Positions 22,950 through 33,438 of a stretch of 64,000 nucleotides of DNA are shown here, piece after piece. Every line of letters starts with the position of its first letter. Within the stretch, counting starts at the first letter, position 1. Made by a program: the position numbers and the translations under genes. The stretch covers positions 139,154-203,153 of the forward strand of contig JADIIX010000022.1 of the NCBI GenBank assembly GCA_027604505.1, in the 5' to 3' direction. The DNA comes from Gonapodya sp. JEL0774 (taxonomy: Eukaryota > Monoblepharomycota > Monoblepharidomycetes > Monoblepharidales > Gonapodyaceae). A model generated the notes under the pieces. The model had not been told where the DNA came from. It saw only the letters and a program-made list of their open reading frames with translations, and made no database searches.

Positions 22950-23216
22950 GGGAGCCAAGAAGCACCATGGAAGGTAAAACAACGTGATGAGATTCGAATT
23001 CTGGAGAACCGACAGGAGCAACACGGCGATTGAGCATTGGGAACGCACCCATTAGAGTCTGATGGGTTGTGAAGTGGAAAAGAAGTTTTGACGTGGTGAT
23101 TTTCGAAACCAGTGGAACGGCTTTTTATGGAGCTGTGGACGCGATAACACTGATCACAAAATGTTTTTGTATTTGTCATCACTATTCCCACCAAGCCCTC
23201 TACACAAACAACGACA

Positions 23217-25511
23217 TCAGTATCCAAAATCTTCACTTCGCAGGGTGATAGATTTCCGGGAAATAGAAGCTTGAACCCCTTGCATGAAATTTGGAGGACC
23301 GCAAACAAAAACTTCAACTTTCTCGTCGCCCTCGGGCAAATTGAGCAGAGAGGAGATATCAATAGCCGATGAAGGAATTGAATAAAAGTTGAAAGGTGTC
23401 AAGACCGCCGTGTCGTCCTTTCCTTCTCCTGCATGAAAAGTACAAAGGCTGGACAAAATCTCCGGGATGATGGTGGATTCCAAGGACGGAGCAGCACTCT
23501 TTATCACCTGCTCAACTGTGTACATTTGATCCCTAGTGATCACAAAAGTCGCCGTCACCCTTGGAAGAAGACTGGTGGGTAGTTCCCTTCGTCTCTGAAT
23601 CTCAGGAACCAGAAAGTCCGCCCATATAATAGATGGCATGAGCTCTGTCGCCGTGCTTGCAACATACACAATGTGTGCTGAGATGCAGCTTGTACGGTCT
23701 CCGGGGATACGGCTCGCGCGAAGACCTCGCAAGGTTGCAAGTGAAGGTGTAATCCCTGCACCGGCGACTGCGAACGTGATCCTACGATTCGAGAGACTTG
23801 AAGCTGCCAAATCGCTTGTTCCGTGAATCTCATTGTCCGCGCTGAACGCCGTGAATTCACCGTCAATGCCGACGATTGATGCGTGCACTTTTTCCTCCTC
23901 GGGTCTCTCATTGTATCCTGCTCGAGTGAGCTGATGCAAAACAGTCGTTACAAGTCCGCCTTCCTTAACCTTCACCGTAAGTTCCAACTCGTTTGTCTTC
24001 CAGTCATTATCTGGTCGCCAACCGTCGCCACCGTTACTGACAGTCCACACCCGTACAAGATCATCGTTTCCTCTGAACGTATCCTCATGTCCCAGGTGCA
24101 GGCTGAGACGATCACGCAGTTTAACCAAGGGTGCGAATCGATCGAACGATAGGATCGCGTGTTGTCCGGGAAGGAAACGGACGGCTTCACTGAGCCAGAA
24201 CTTGTAGGCATTGATTGTCGGAGAAAGAATTTCCACACTGGTGAGGATGGCAGAGACGCTCTTTTTGCTTGCATGGTTATCAAGGCGAGCAGATTTGGGG
24301 TTGAATGGCGATCGTTCCACCAGAGTCGTGGCGAAAGGGAAAGGGTTGCTGGTAGTGTCAGTCTCGGACGGATCAACCAAAATTCCTTGCAAGGGCTCAA
24401 AAACCACACATCTGGAGAATCCGGGGGTGAGCTCGGTCGCTTCGTCACCGGAGGCAACACGTGCTTTCCCCGAAAGGTAAAGCACGCTCGGCGGTGTGTG
24501 GATGTCACCATGCTTCTCAGTCTCCGCAAGGTCCACGATCACAATCCCGGCTACCCCATCGGAATTGATGTTACCTAGTGTCTGAAACATGTTGTTTCCC
24601 TTGAAGTCTGGCCACACAAGGGTGCGACCATCATCAAGAAGACGTAGAAAGCCCGGGTTGCCTCCCCGATGCGACGCATCCAAGCGGTTCGACCCTGAAT
24701 AGCGCGTTGCAACGAAAAAGGTATCAGCCGTGGATATGATGCGCTCTGCTTCGGGTGGGAGTTTAGAGTCGCCTGAGACAAGGATGACAGATTTGGGTGA
24801 GGCAGTAGATTTCGCATTTGGTGCTGGAAAAGATTCGGTAGTGGTGGCCTCGGGAAGTTTCAAAGAGCGTGCTTGGATGTATTTCGGGCAGTTTCTTGAT
24901 CACAAACCATTGCGGATGAGGATGATCCGTTATGAAGTCCCACGATGCTCCTTGCACTCACCCAAAGGATTCTTCAATTTGAACTTGAAGCTCTAAGATG
25001 GAACTTTTCTCATCGAAACGCACTGCTTTTATAAATCCATTCGCTCGATTACGCCGCCGATTGTGCAGCATAATGCCGAGAAGACCTATTGGAACCCTTT
25101 CGGAAAGATTCTCAAACTTTTTTGAAGAACGTTCAATGACGCCCTTCAAGTTACGCCAAAGTGGATCGCCTTCTGTGTAAACCGTTCGCACAACGAGCGT
25201 CTCGTCATCCGGACTTTCCGCCACCCGAACACCGGCTGCAATCATCTCCGGCTTCAAAGACACAATACTGGCCCACGGGAGTCCATGCTCATCCACAGTC
25301 GCGGCAACGAGGAACGGTAGTTGTTCGAAAAAATGTCGATGTTGGTCGGGAAGATAAGATTTGATTGCTTGTCCCATTGCATAAACCTCGGAAAATGGAA
25401 CGCCCGAAAGGCGTTGAACGGCGGCTATGACAACGGATGTTGGAGCCGGGAGGAGCAAGGGAGACATTGCAGATCAAACTCACTTTCGCCCTCATGGAAC
25501 TTGGGATCCAT
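23217..25511 (-). CDS. Fusion flavoprotein: PNPOx-like domain plus FAD/NAD ferredoxin-reductase-type module
   Basis: Exons 25511-25484, 25424-24962 and 24894-23217 join in phase to 722 residues. The N-terminal half (about 1-330) is a pyridoxamine-phosphate-oxidase-like split barrel: FHEGE near the start, then LPFLVAATVDEHGLPWAS and FGNCPKYIQAR, a typical block of this group that spans an intron. The C-terminal half (about 345-722) is a ferredoxin-NADP reductase-type module: RVWTVSN (flavin-binding RxYT/S position), AGAGITPSLATLR (pyridine nucleotide) and VFVCGPPNFM. There is no C-terminal plant-type [2Fe-2S] ferredoxin domain, as the protein stops about 17 residues after CGPP. A role in moving electrons from NAD(P)H through FAD to a second flavin or haem is plausible; substrate unknown. 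Confidence 0.87.
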
Positions 25512-26088
25512 TGTGTTTCTGATGTTGTGCTGTTTCGATGACGCTTTGATTGAAATATGGCAGGTTGCACGGCGTGGGAACAAGTGAACGTGAATGCAGT
25601 CTGCTGCAGCTCATAAGGGAGGAAGGTTTTCCGGCTTGGTTGGGTTTATGAGGTGACTTGAATGATGTTGCTGGGGCCTTGAAAGGGCTGGTCACGAGCA
25701 ACGAAATTCTCATGGACAACGAAACTCTTACGACTACCATATTCCTCCACTTTCAGACGCAGACATTTTCATGCGAAAAGCCAGCACCCCAGATACATTG
25801 TGAGAGTGTTTAGCGCCCGGCTCATCGCCCCTGGAAAAGCCCTCGCCTGTTTAGTCCAAGTGTCACCTGTTTGCAAACGTATGCAATTTTCGGTTGCACT
25901 TTACATGGCACTTCAAGACCAGATATGCAAGTGAGTTGTTGCTGTTGTTGCAGTTTGGCTACTTGAGCTGTGTATAGATATATCTGGATGGGCAAATATA
26001 TAAACTTGCAGACCAAAGCTTTTGGTGGATGTGATGGGGATGATTCTCCTGCTTCCCATAATTTCACTGAATTGGAACCCGATCTTGG
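25512..26088. other. Divergent intergenic region (fusion flavoprotein / YccF protein)
   Basis: About 580 bases between divergent start codons. A TATA-like run (tatatctggatgggcaaata) lies near 25979-25998. No gene is seen. Confidence 0.4.
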
Positions 26089-27127
26089 ATGTCCAAGAAA
26101 CCATTACTTGCTGATGATTCGTTAGCTCCTCCTCCTGCCGGGAGAGGAGAGTTTTCCCCAACAAAGGCCGCTGAGCCGAGTAGCCAACCCCTCCGTCGAC
26201 ACCCAACAACTTCGAATGGAGTGTGGGCGTGGGCACAGTACTACGTGTATTACTTGTGCGTTCACGATCGCTGCTTGGACTGATCATTCTGCGTTAAGTT
26301 TTTCGTGCAATGAAGGTATGCGTTGCAACAACAAGAATCATGGAGAACAATTTCCACTGTAATCTGGGTCGTGACAGGGGGGTGGCTTGTGTTCCTGGTT
26401 TATGTATGGGTGAGTCCACATGCCGCATCGGGAGCTTGAGATAATGACGATTGTTAGAGACACCTGTTGACACGCCGGCAACGACTGCCAACAGGGTGTA
26501 GTGGCGCTCATTGTGACGCTCGTGTGCATACCTTATTCCCTTGAAGCGGCAAAATTTTCACTGTAAGTGCGCTTGGCTGGATGACCGGAAGCCATTCTGA
26601 AGACCTTCCGCAATCGTCACCGAAGGTTTGCGCTCAACCCCATTGGCCATGAAATTGTCACCAACGTAAAACCAAAGTCATTTCAACAAGATATCAAACA
26701 CCCGTATACAGTTGCGGCAAATATCGTGTGGTTTCTTCTCGCAGGGTTGGTCCATCTTTACCCCTATGTCCAAAGCCATGCTCACTTCTTATCTGCAATA
26801 GATGGCAGATCGTTTTGATCCATTCGGTGCTGGGGCTTGCATGCGCACTTACTGTGGTGGGGTTAGGGACATCACTCCTTCACTTCAAGATGGCATGGTT
26901 TGGCGCGTCTGCATTATCGTACTTCTTTCAAATGGTCTGCATACATTCTCACATCCTGTCTTCCTTGTAATAGTTTTCCGTTCGGTCGCTCACCACGAGC
27001 TGTCCGACCGCCTCCTCTCCCGGTCAGGCCCTTGAGTCGTGCTGCAACAAGCGCCGAGAAGCGATATGGTATCAAACCAGGATATCTCCCTCGCGCGGAT
27101 ACGTCTCTCTACTTTGGAAAAGGTTAA
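26089..27127 (+). CDS. YccF-domain inner-membrane-type protein
   Basis: Six exons join in phase: 26089-26255, 26316-26409, 26495-26562, 26626-26745, 26802-26906 and 26974-27127, 235 residues. After a soluble N-terminus (MSKKPLLADDS) come two homologous halves typical of YccF: TVIWVVTGGWLVFLVYVW with CIPYSLEAAKFSLFALNPIG, then NIVWFLLAGWQIVLIHSVLG with LLHFKMAWFGAFPFGRSP. The NPIG and FPFGR ends are the family signature after each hairpin. YccF proteins are small membrane proteins best known from bacteria; their function is unclear. The C-terminus (after FGR) is Pro/Arg-rich and cytoplasmic-looking. Only about 220 bases separate it from the next + gene. Confidence 0.82.
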
Positions 27128-27346
27128 GCTTTGACCCAACATCATGCTTAGTATACGTCCTTCGAGCAGAGGGGCAGAGGGATGAATCAAAGAGAGTATC
27201 TTTGTTGTTGTTTTGTCAAACAGAATGTAATGGATCAAACTGTATAATTGTACGAGAACGACTACGATTTGAGAAGACACAATCTCCATTGAAGGGAACG
27301 CTGCAGGGCATCTCCCCACATATCGCCCATTCATCGTAGCTCATCG

Positions 27347-30300
27347 ATGGCTCCCGCAAGAGTCAGTACGCGTCCTTCCGTACGCTCTGCATTCTCCCTC
27401 GTACCGCTCGCGTCGGCAATGTCTTTGCCCACGTCCCGGTCACCCCAGAATCCCTCTTCTGAGGACGACGATCACGACAGGCAGCGCCTTCTGGAAGCAC
27501 GACTGAGTTCGGACTCACAAAATTCATCAAATGGACACCAAGCTCGTGCGATTGAAGCGAAGGGTGGTTGGGTTGGGTGGATTCGGGGGGTAACAGGAGC
27601 GAATGCTGATCACGAGCTCACACCAACGGAACGGCGTAAACAGCTTCTTGGAAACAAAGTGCGCTATGTTGGCGCCTGCTATGCAGTGTGCTATGTGGGA
27701 ATGTGAGTTGTATGACTTCTGCTAAGATCTCGGTCTTGCATAATTACTTTCCTTGTCGACAAATCTCTCTAAGGAATGTTGCTGGGTCCTATACCACCGC
27801 AGTATTCGGACCGGATACAGGTCTTTTGGCTCTTGCGCTACTTAATTCCTGTTTTGGAATTGGATCCCTTCTTGCACCATCTGCATCGGTGTGGATCGGA
27901 GGTGGTGCTGCCAGAAGTATGTTCCTCTCGGCCACCACTTTCCCGCTCTATATCCTCGCCGTAAGTGCTTTTTTGAGCCGGCTCAACCGTAATCATGTGG
28001 TTGAAAGTCTATTCTACACTCTCAAAGATAACTCTGGGGCATTTGCCACTACACATTGTCGCTTCCACACTCTACGGATTTGGTATCGGTCTTATGTGGT
28101 TTCAGCAGGGAGTATATATCAACCGTGCGTACACTCTTGCTGGTGGCTTTCCCGGATTCTTCTCCGGCAAGTTTTACCAGGTGTTCACAGTGAATGGAGT
28201 GGTAGGGTAGGTTCTCTGTTCAAAGTATCGGAAAGGCTGAATTATACCTTTGTCTCACTTTCCCAAAACTAAAGGAATATCCTAGCGCTCATTCTCTTCC
28301 GATTTAAGCTGGGTTTAAGAATTGTGTTGTGGACAATGCTGGCCATCACATGTGCTGGACTCGGAATGTTTTGGTTTGTGGATTCTCTCGAAGAAGAAGA
28401 TTGTTTATCCGGAAACATCGCGTTTGGAGGGGATTCAAAAACATCCGAGAGCAAAACCGGCGGCGCAGGTGCTTATTTGATGGATGTTATCAAAACTGCT
28501 AGGTCCAGAGTAGAGAGAAGTCATAAGGAGAACGGTGGAGGGGGCTACGCCAAGCTGGATTTGGAAAACGAACGCACCACAGACTCCATGGTTAAAGAAG
28601 TTGGCAATGAAACCGAAATCCCTCCAGATCACGATTTGAATCTGCATCGCGAAAGCGATAACGAATCATACGAGAGTGAAAGCGAAAATGAAAAGGATGG
28701 TGATGGAGCTTCGCCAGTCCTTCCCAAAACACCTTCCACTCCCGCACCACCACCTCCGAATGCATACGCTACAACTCCTTCACTAGGATCGCGTTTGTCA
28801 AGCATTTTTTACGTCGCAGTTGTGCGGCCCGGTCGCTTCTTCGTTCCATGGCCCTTCCTCTTCGGTGTTTCTGTAGTGATATCCGGTGGTCGTTTCTCTG
28901 CGCTGATGAACTTCACAATGGGGGTAGATCGAGCGGCTGCGCACGTTCCACTGGTTAACCTCTGCGGCGCGGCAGCTGGCTGGATCTCATCCAACGTGAG
29001 TGGGGTAATTCGTGAATTTGGGCTCTGCTCTGCGTGGGGCTTGTAGTACCATGTAAGATCCATAATCTACTACCCACCATACAGTTTGCCGGACCCGCTT
29101 TTGATAAACAAGGCTGGAAGCTTTTGGTTGCTGTGCATGCAGCGGCTTTGCTTTTGAACTACGGTGTGGTTGCTCTTGAGCTCGCTGAAGACGATCATCC
29201 TTCGTGGAAGCCAGACCTTCCCGGCTTGCCTGAAGGGGCGAAAGAGTGGTTGTTTCTGTTCAATGGGGCCATGTTTGGACTTGCAGATAACCTTATGGGT
29301 GAGTCCATTCTGCAATTACATGTATTTCGAGATGATCTTACAATAACGCTCTTGCAGCCACTGTTCGAGACGCATCAGTCGTTCTTTGGTTCTCTGCAGA
29401 AGAGGCGAGATCTGTGTTTGCACTCTCGAGATTCTGCTATTGTGTGAGTTGCAGCTCTCCTCACCGAACCCCCCTTTGCTTGAACCTTTGATTCATCTGA
29501 TTTTGAAGCTCGGCTATGCAATAGTAGCATTTCTCAGTCCAATCCTATCAACATTGCAGACCATGATTCTTCACTTATCGCTGTACGCTGTCGTTGTCTA
29601 CATCTACCACCATGGAACCGAATTTGTCCATGCACAGCACGCGTTGGGTGCAGTACTAGAGTACCCCATTGCACCCACAAGTCTACCAAATCCCCACACA
29701 CCGCAACGTAGCCTCAATCTCATTGATCATGGCGCATCCGAAGATTCGCTCTTGACCCGAGCCCGCCCTCGCCTCGATCACGAATCCCTGATTGCCATCA
29801 AGGCGTCGGGATTGCACAGTGTCCTTGCTGGCAGTGTTGCTGGAATGGCACCGAAGAACTTGGTTCATGTGTTAACTCATCGAGAGACGAAGCTTGGACT
29901 TGTGGGCCCCGTTGAAGCGGCGAGGCTGGCGAGCGCAGCGAGTCTTGGTATGAGTTGGGGCGGAGTGGACGCGAGTAGAGCGAGTATGGGGACACTAGGA
30001 ACAAGGAGGAGACTCTCAAGCTTAGCAACACGCGCAATGAGCCCGAGGCGTGCCGCGTCTAAAACTCCATCGTTGGCTGTGGCGGCAAGGGCGGGAACAG
30101 TGTTAGACGGTCCACTGGAGTCAAACTCCGCCAGCCCGATCAGCTTCGCATCCCCCGACAGCATGACGAATGATACGTGGCCTCCTGTTTCTCCGACCAA
30201 CTCAACACGCCCCTGGCGCGCTTTTCAAGGAGGCCCTAGGAGACAAGCAACCCTACGAAGCAGCAATGCAGCTGCCGTGGGGACAGAGTTGGCTCGTGGT

Positions 30301-30576
30301 GAGCCGTACAATGTTGGGTCCATGAACTTGTTAGCCGGTGTCACTACTGCAGCGTCGGTGGCAGGGGTGGGCACGCAGATACCCAATTTGGAAACTGCAC
30401 CGTCTTCGCGGCAGGGCCCCAGTGCTCAGGTTGCGGTCAGTGGAATGGGTCTCCCGCCATCAGAATCTCCACCAAGAAGAGCTCGAGGCAGTCAGAGCAC
30501 GAGAAGGTCGCGACAGGGTGAATTGGGGAATGGTGAAGGGGGGTCGCCACCAATGAGGGCGAGAAACGAACCATAA
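27347..30576 (+). CDS. UNC-93-like major facilitator membrane protein with long cytoplasmic loop and tail
   Basis: Seven exons join in phase: 27347-27702, 27774-27960, 28028-28206, 28275-28995, 29085-29298, 29358-29443 and 29509-30576, 936 residues. The first 100 residues are soluble and acidic. Transmembrane blocks follow: NVAGSYTTAVFGPDTG, FGIGSLLAPSASVWIG and GFGIGLMWFQQGVYINRAYT with GFFSGKFYQVFTVNGVVGN. The last is close to the UNC-93 pattern GQGxY...G..f..f..S...GN. A charged loop of about 140 residues is inserted mid-protein (about 28390-28790), followed by helices from 28800 to 29640. The last 310 residues are Ser/Arg/Pro-rich and disordered. UNC-93 proteins relate to MFS transporters and regulate channels or receptors; what this one carries or controls is unknown. 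Confidence 0.72.
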
Positions 30577-30958
30577 AACAAATTAGAAAGGCAAACCTTC
30601 GGACGGATTGGGAATGGAGTGAATGAAACTTCGAATAGCCGGCTCCTGGGCGTGGTGACCTATTTGCACGTTAATTCGCTCGCGCATGGCAATTTACAAA
30701 TAGCACGGTAGATAACACAAAATAACACGCAACTTTGCACAACATGGACACTGTAAATATAATCATGAAAGCTGAGCAACTTCTGTTGGAACAAACAATT
30801 GAAATGGGAAGGTATAACTGGAAAGAGAGGGGCCAAGTACCGGAAGGAAAAATAGAAGGGGATGCGCCTCAAACGTTTCAGTCATTTCATACCGACCACA
30901 CATCCCCCAAAATGACTTGGAATGTCCGAAATGCTCTGGATGTGTCACATTAATGGCT
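30577..30958. other. Convergent intergenic region
   Basis: Spacer between the UNC-93-like gene (+) and the Ser/Pro-rich gene (-). No gene is seen. Confidence 0.5.
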
Positions 30959-32230
30959 TCAGGACATGTCCATAGCCATCGCTGTGGAGCCTGCAGATGC
31001 GGCCCGCCAGGTAGCAACATACGCCATGGGATCCGTGCCACAGCCATTGTCCGCTTCATCATTCATCTCAACTTCGACCTCCACCGAGAAAGTGAAAGGC
31101 ATTCGAGCTTGAGGATCGGACGTGATGCTTTCTTGTTCCCATGACGGCCGAGAAGATTCTGGAACTCCTCTTTCTGTGGCTATAGAAATACCCATGGTGT
31201 CCATGTCAACTCCAGAGTCCTGAGGTGCAGTACGAGGATGGTAGTACCATGCATCGCCGCTCCGCTGGAGGTCGCTGTCTGGATGATCTGACAAGTCGTG
31301 ATGGTCTCCACCACCCATCACAGCACCAGCGTCGCTCACGGCATCAAAGTCCTCCTCTGGATCTTCGTACAGGGGTGGTTCAGGGGAAGGTGACGGGAAT
31401 CTGTTTAGTGTTTCCCCCGGTGTGGAAAGGAAGGAGAGGGCGGGAGAGGGAGAACGGAGCCAACGCTCAACGGGGCGGTAAGGTGCAATAGGTGATCCGT
31501 ATTGGTGAGAAGTGTCTGTAGGGTATGTGCGGTGGGGAGATGGGCTCGTCGCTCTTCCATCGCGGCCCTTGCGGCGTTTCGAAGGTGCAGCATCAGCGCC
31601 ACTGCCCGTGGACGACGAGGAAGATGATCTACGAGTCCCGAGGAGATTAGGCATCGACGAAGAGGGAGCGAGAAGTCTTAGGTGGGCTCTGGAGCTCGGC
31701 GGGACCGGGAACACAGCATCACGGCGATGAGGGGCAGAAGACGGCGAAGGCGTGCGCGAAGTGACACGAGATCGGGACTCATGCTGCGATTGCAGGGGGG
31801 CGATTGGGAGAAGTAAGTCGGGCCGGGGCAGATGTTGGTGTTGTTGGTGCAACCCCAGCCCAAACGGATTAGTACCCGCCGCTTGACGTCGAGCTGGGGA
31901 CCTCACACGGCCGTTTGGAGAGCCAGGGGTGGACCGTATGCGCAGATTTGCGTTTCCCCAAGGGGCATCGGGCAGCCTGGGTGGCGATTGCTGGGATTCT
32001 GTACCCCGGGATATCCCGTCAGTGTCACAATCGTCATCACTTCCGTGCGAGCGACCTCTGGATCTTTTGTTACGGGTGTTAAGAAAATCGCCCCATTCGC
32101 GAAACGCAGTTTGCGGCTCGTCCATCGTCTTGATCGATGGAAGATTTGCGAAATGCGCTTTCCCGTCAGTGGGGGACGGGGACACCCCTTGCAATCGACC
32201 ACGAACCCTCACACTTGCCCTGAAAACCAT
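30959..32230 (-). CDS. Disordered Ser/Pro/Arg-rich protein of unknown function
   Basis: A single open frame of about 423 residues; the start may instead be the in-frame ATG at 32125 (protein then begins MDEPQTAFREWGDF). It is Ser, Pro, Arg and Asp-rich, with SPSP/TPSP motifs that would suit proline-directed kinases and a basic cluster (SKRRKGRDGR) that could be nuclear-targeting. The last 90 residues are acidic and end ATWRAASAGSTAMAMDMS. No domain is recognised. The absence of introns and the clean ending support it as coding, but the product is not conserved in any way I can identify. Confidence 0.6.
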   Translation of the reverse strand: MVFRASVRVRGRLQGVSPSPTDGKAHFANLPSIKTMDEPQTAFREWGDFLNTRNKRSRGRSHGSDDDCDTDGISRGTESQQSPPRLPDAPWGNANLRIRSTPGSPNGRVRSPARRQAAGTNPFGLGLHQQHQHLPRPDLLLPIAPLQSQHESRSRVTSRTPSPSSAPHRRDAVFPVPPSSRAHLRLLAPSSSMPNLLGTRRSSSSSSTGSGADAAPSKRRKGRDGRATSPSPHRTYPTDTSHQYGSPIAPYRPVERWLRSPSPALSFLSTPGETLNRFPSPSPEPPLYEDPEEDFDAVSDAGAVMGGGDHHDLSDHPDSDLQRSGDAWYYHPRTAPQDSGVDMDTMGISIATERGVPESSRPSWEQESITSDPQARMPFTFSVEVEVEMNDEADNGCGTDPMAYVATWRAASAGSTAMAMDMS

Positions 32231-32516
32231 CACAGCAGCAAAATCTGCGCCAACGACCAGTGTAACCCCGCTCGCTTGCCCAAAATAAAGGGTGGACAGT
32301 CACACCAAAACATTTGCTGTTTATTATTCCCGTACTGCCCTCGTGACAGGAAGGACGAGGAGAGATGGGCAACCCATTATCCGAACTTGATCACCATGCC
32401 TGACAGTACTCCTACCCTCCAACTACCCTTCTCACTCCCTCGCTCTTCTTAATATGAAATGCTCCCAAAACATAGCGCCAATTGACATGATGTCAAACCA
32501 CCCACAGAACACAGAC

Positions 32517-33056
32517 TCATAATTTCTCCGAGCTGCTGTTGGGCTTGGGCAGCATAAGTCCATACCTTTTGCATGACGCTACCAGTTCCCCACGTTGATT
32601 GTAAGCCCGATGAAGGAACTCCACCACGCCCTGTCCCTTGCGCGATTTTGAGGGGCGCGTAGAGAGCACTTCAGATTCCACCCGAAGAGTATCGCCGTGG
32701 AAAACAGGCCGTGGGAATCTAACCTCATCCCAACCCAGATTTCCCACCGTGGTTCCCAGGGTCGTATCTCCTACGGAGATTCCCACCATGAGCGCCAGAG
32801 TGAACCCGCTGTTAACGATGCGGGTCTTGAACTCAGAGTTCTTGTTCATATAATCCTCGTCTAAATGCAACGCAGCCGGGTTGTGCGTCATGGCCGTGAA
32901 GAGCACATTGTCCGTCTCCGTGACGGTTCGCCGCATGGGATGCTTGAAGATTTGCCCAACCTGATGCGAGATGGTTGTTTCAGATGGAAGGGATGGGATC
33001 CGGAAAGGAAGGATCTTCATGCTCACACGAAATTCCTCAAACCATAATCCAGGCAT
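32517..33056 (-). CDS. MaoC-like (R)-hydratase / dehydratase domain protein
   Basis: Exons 33056-33027 and 32960-32517 join in phase, 157 residues. It begins MPGLWFEEFRVGQIFKHP, then RTVTETDNVLFTAMTHN, the hot-dog-fold entry with the catalytic Asp/Asn region and HNPAALHLD, LVNSGFTLALMVGIS-type helix (here RIVNSGFTLALMVG), and FPRPVFHGDTLRVESEV. This is the single-domain MaoC family that hydrates enoyl-CoA or related unsaturated CoA esters; mesaconyl-CoA/itaconyl-CoA hydratase-like members share these motifs. There is no obvious PTS1 (C-terminus SSSEKL). It is divergent from the acyl-CoA ligase gene across 382 bases, so shared regulation is likely. Confidence 0.87.
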   Translation of the reverse strand: MPGLWFEEFRVSMKILPFRIPSLPSETTISHQVGQIFKHPMRRTVTETDNVLFTAMTHNPAALHLDEDYMNKNSEFKTRIVNSGFTLALMVGISVGDTTLGTTVGNLGWDEVRFPRPVFHGDTLRVESEVLSTRPSKSRKGQGVVEFLHRAYNQRGELVASCKRYGLMLPKPNSSSEKL

Positions 33057-33438
33057 CGGTTCAGCGCTTCGAGAAATTAGTGATGTTTGTCTCCCGGTTT
33101 ACTAGTTTACCCGGAGCCGACGATTTTATTGCGGTACAATTGTGGTACTTTGTACCACAAACTGTCCATCTGAATTTTACGCGCATATTCATGACAAACT
33201 TCAATATGTGCCGCATGTGCTGGGGCACATAAGCAACGAACAGATCTCCGTACCTTTGAGCTGGAGCGTCTCATAACTCATTCAATGAACGAAAACGATA
33301 TGATCATCTTGAACACACGGAGCTTCCCGAAGATCCTTCTCGGATGGCTATGTTGGTGTCGGTCTTGGGAACAATTCGGTTCTTCCACGTTCGGCAGGGA
33401 CATCAAAACGAACAGAGGACGGTCCGAAAAGCACTACT
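33057..33438. promoter_or_regulatory. Shared divergent promoter of the MaoC hydratase and acyl-CoA ligase genes
   Basis: The two start codons are 382 bases apart on opposite strands. Inside it, 33140-33160 is a perfect inverted repeat: TTGTGGTAC at 33140-33148, spacer ttt, GTACCACAA at 33152-33160. Such a 9+3+9 palindrome is what a dimeric regulator would bind, and it sits about 85 bases from the hydratase start and 280 from the ligase start. A regulatory role is inference. Confidence 0.55.

Noticed and set aside
26089-27127. Bacterial contamination as the source of the YccF protein
   Set aside because: The gene has five GT-AG introns with consistent phase and lies between ordinary fungal genes.
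28021-28272. Alternative plus-strand frame through the third UNC-93 exon
   Set aside because: It breaks the conserved GFGIGLMWFQQGVY block; the in-phase acceptor at 28027/28028 restores it.
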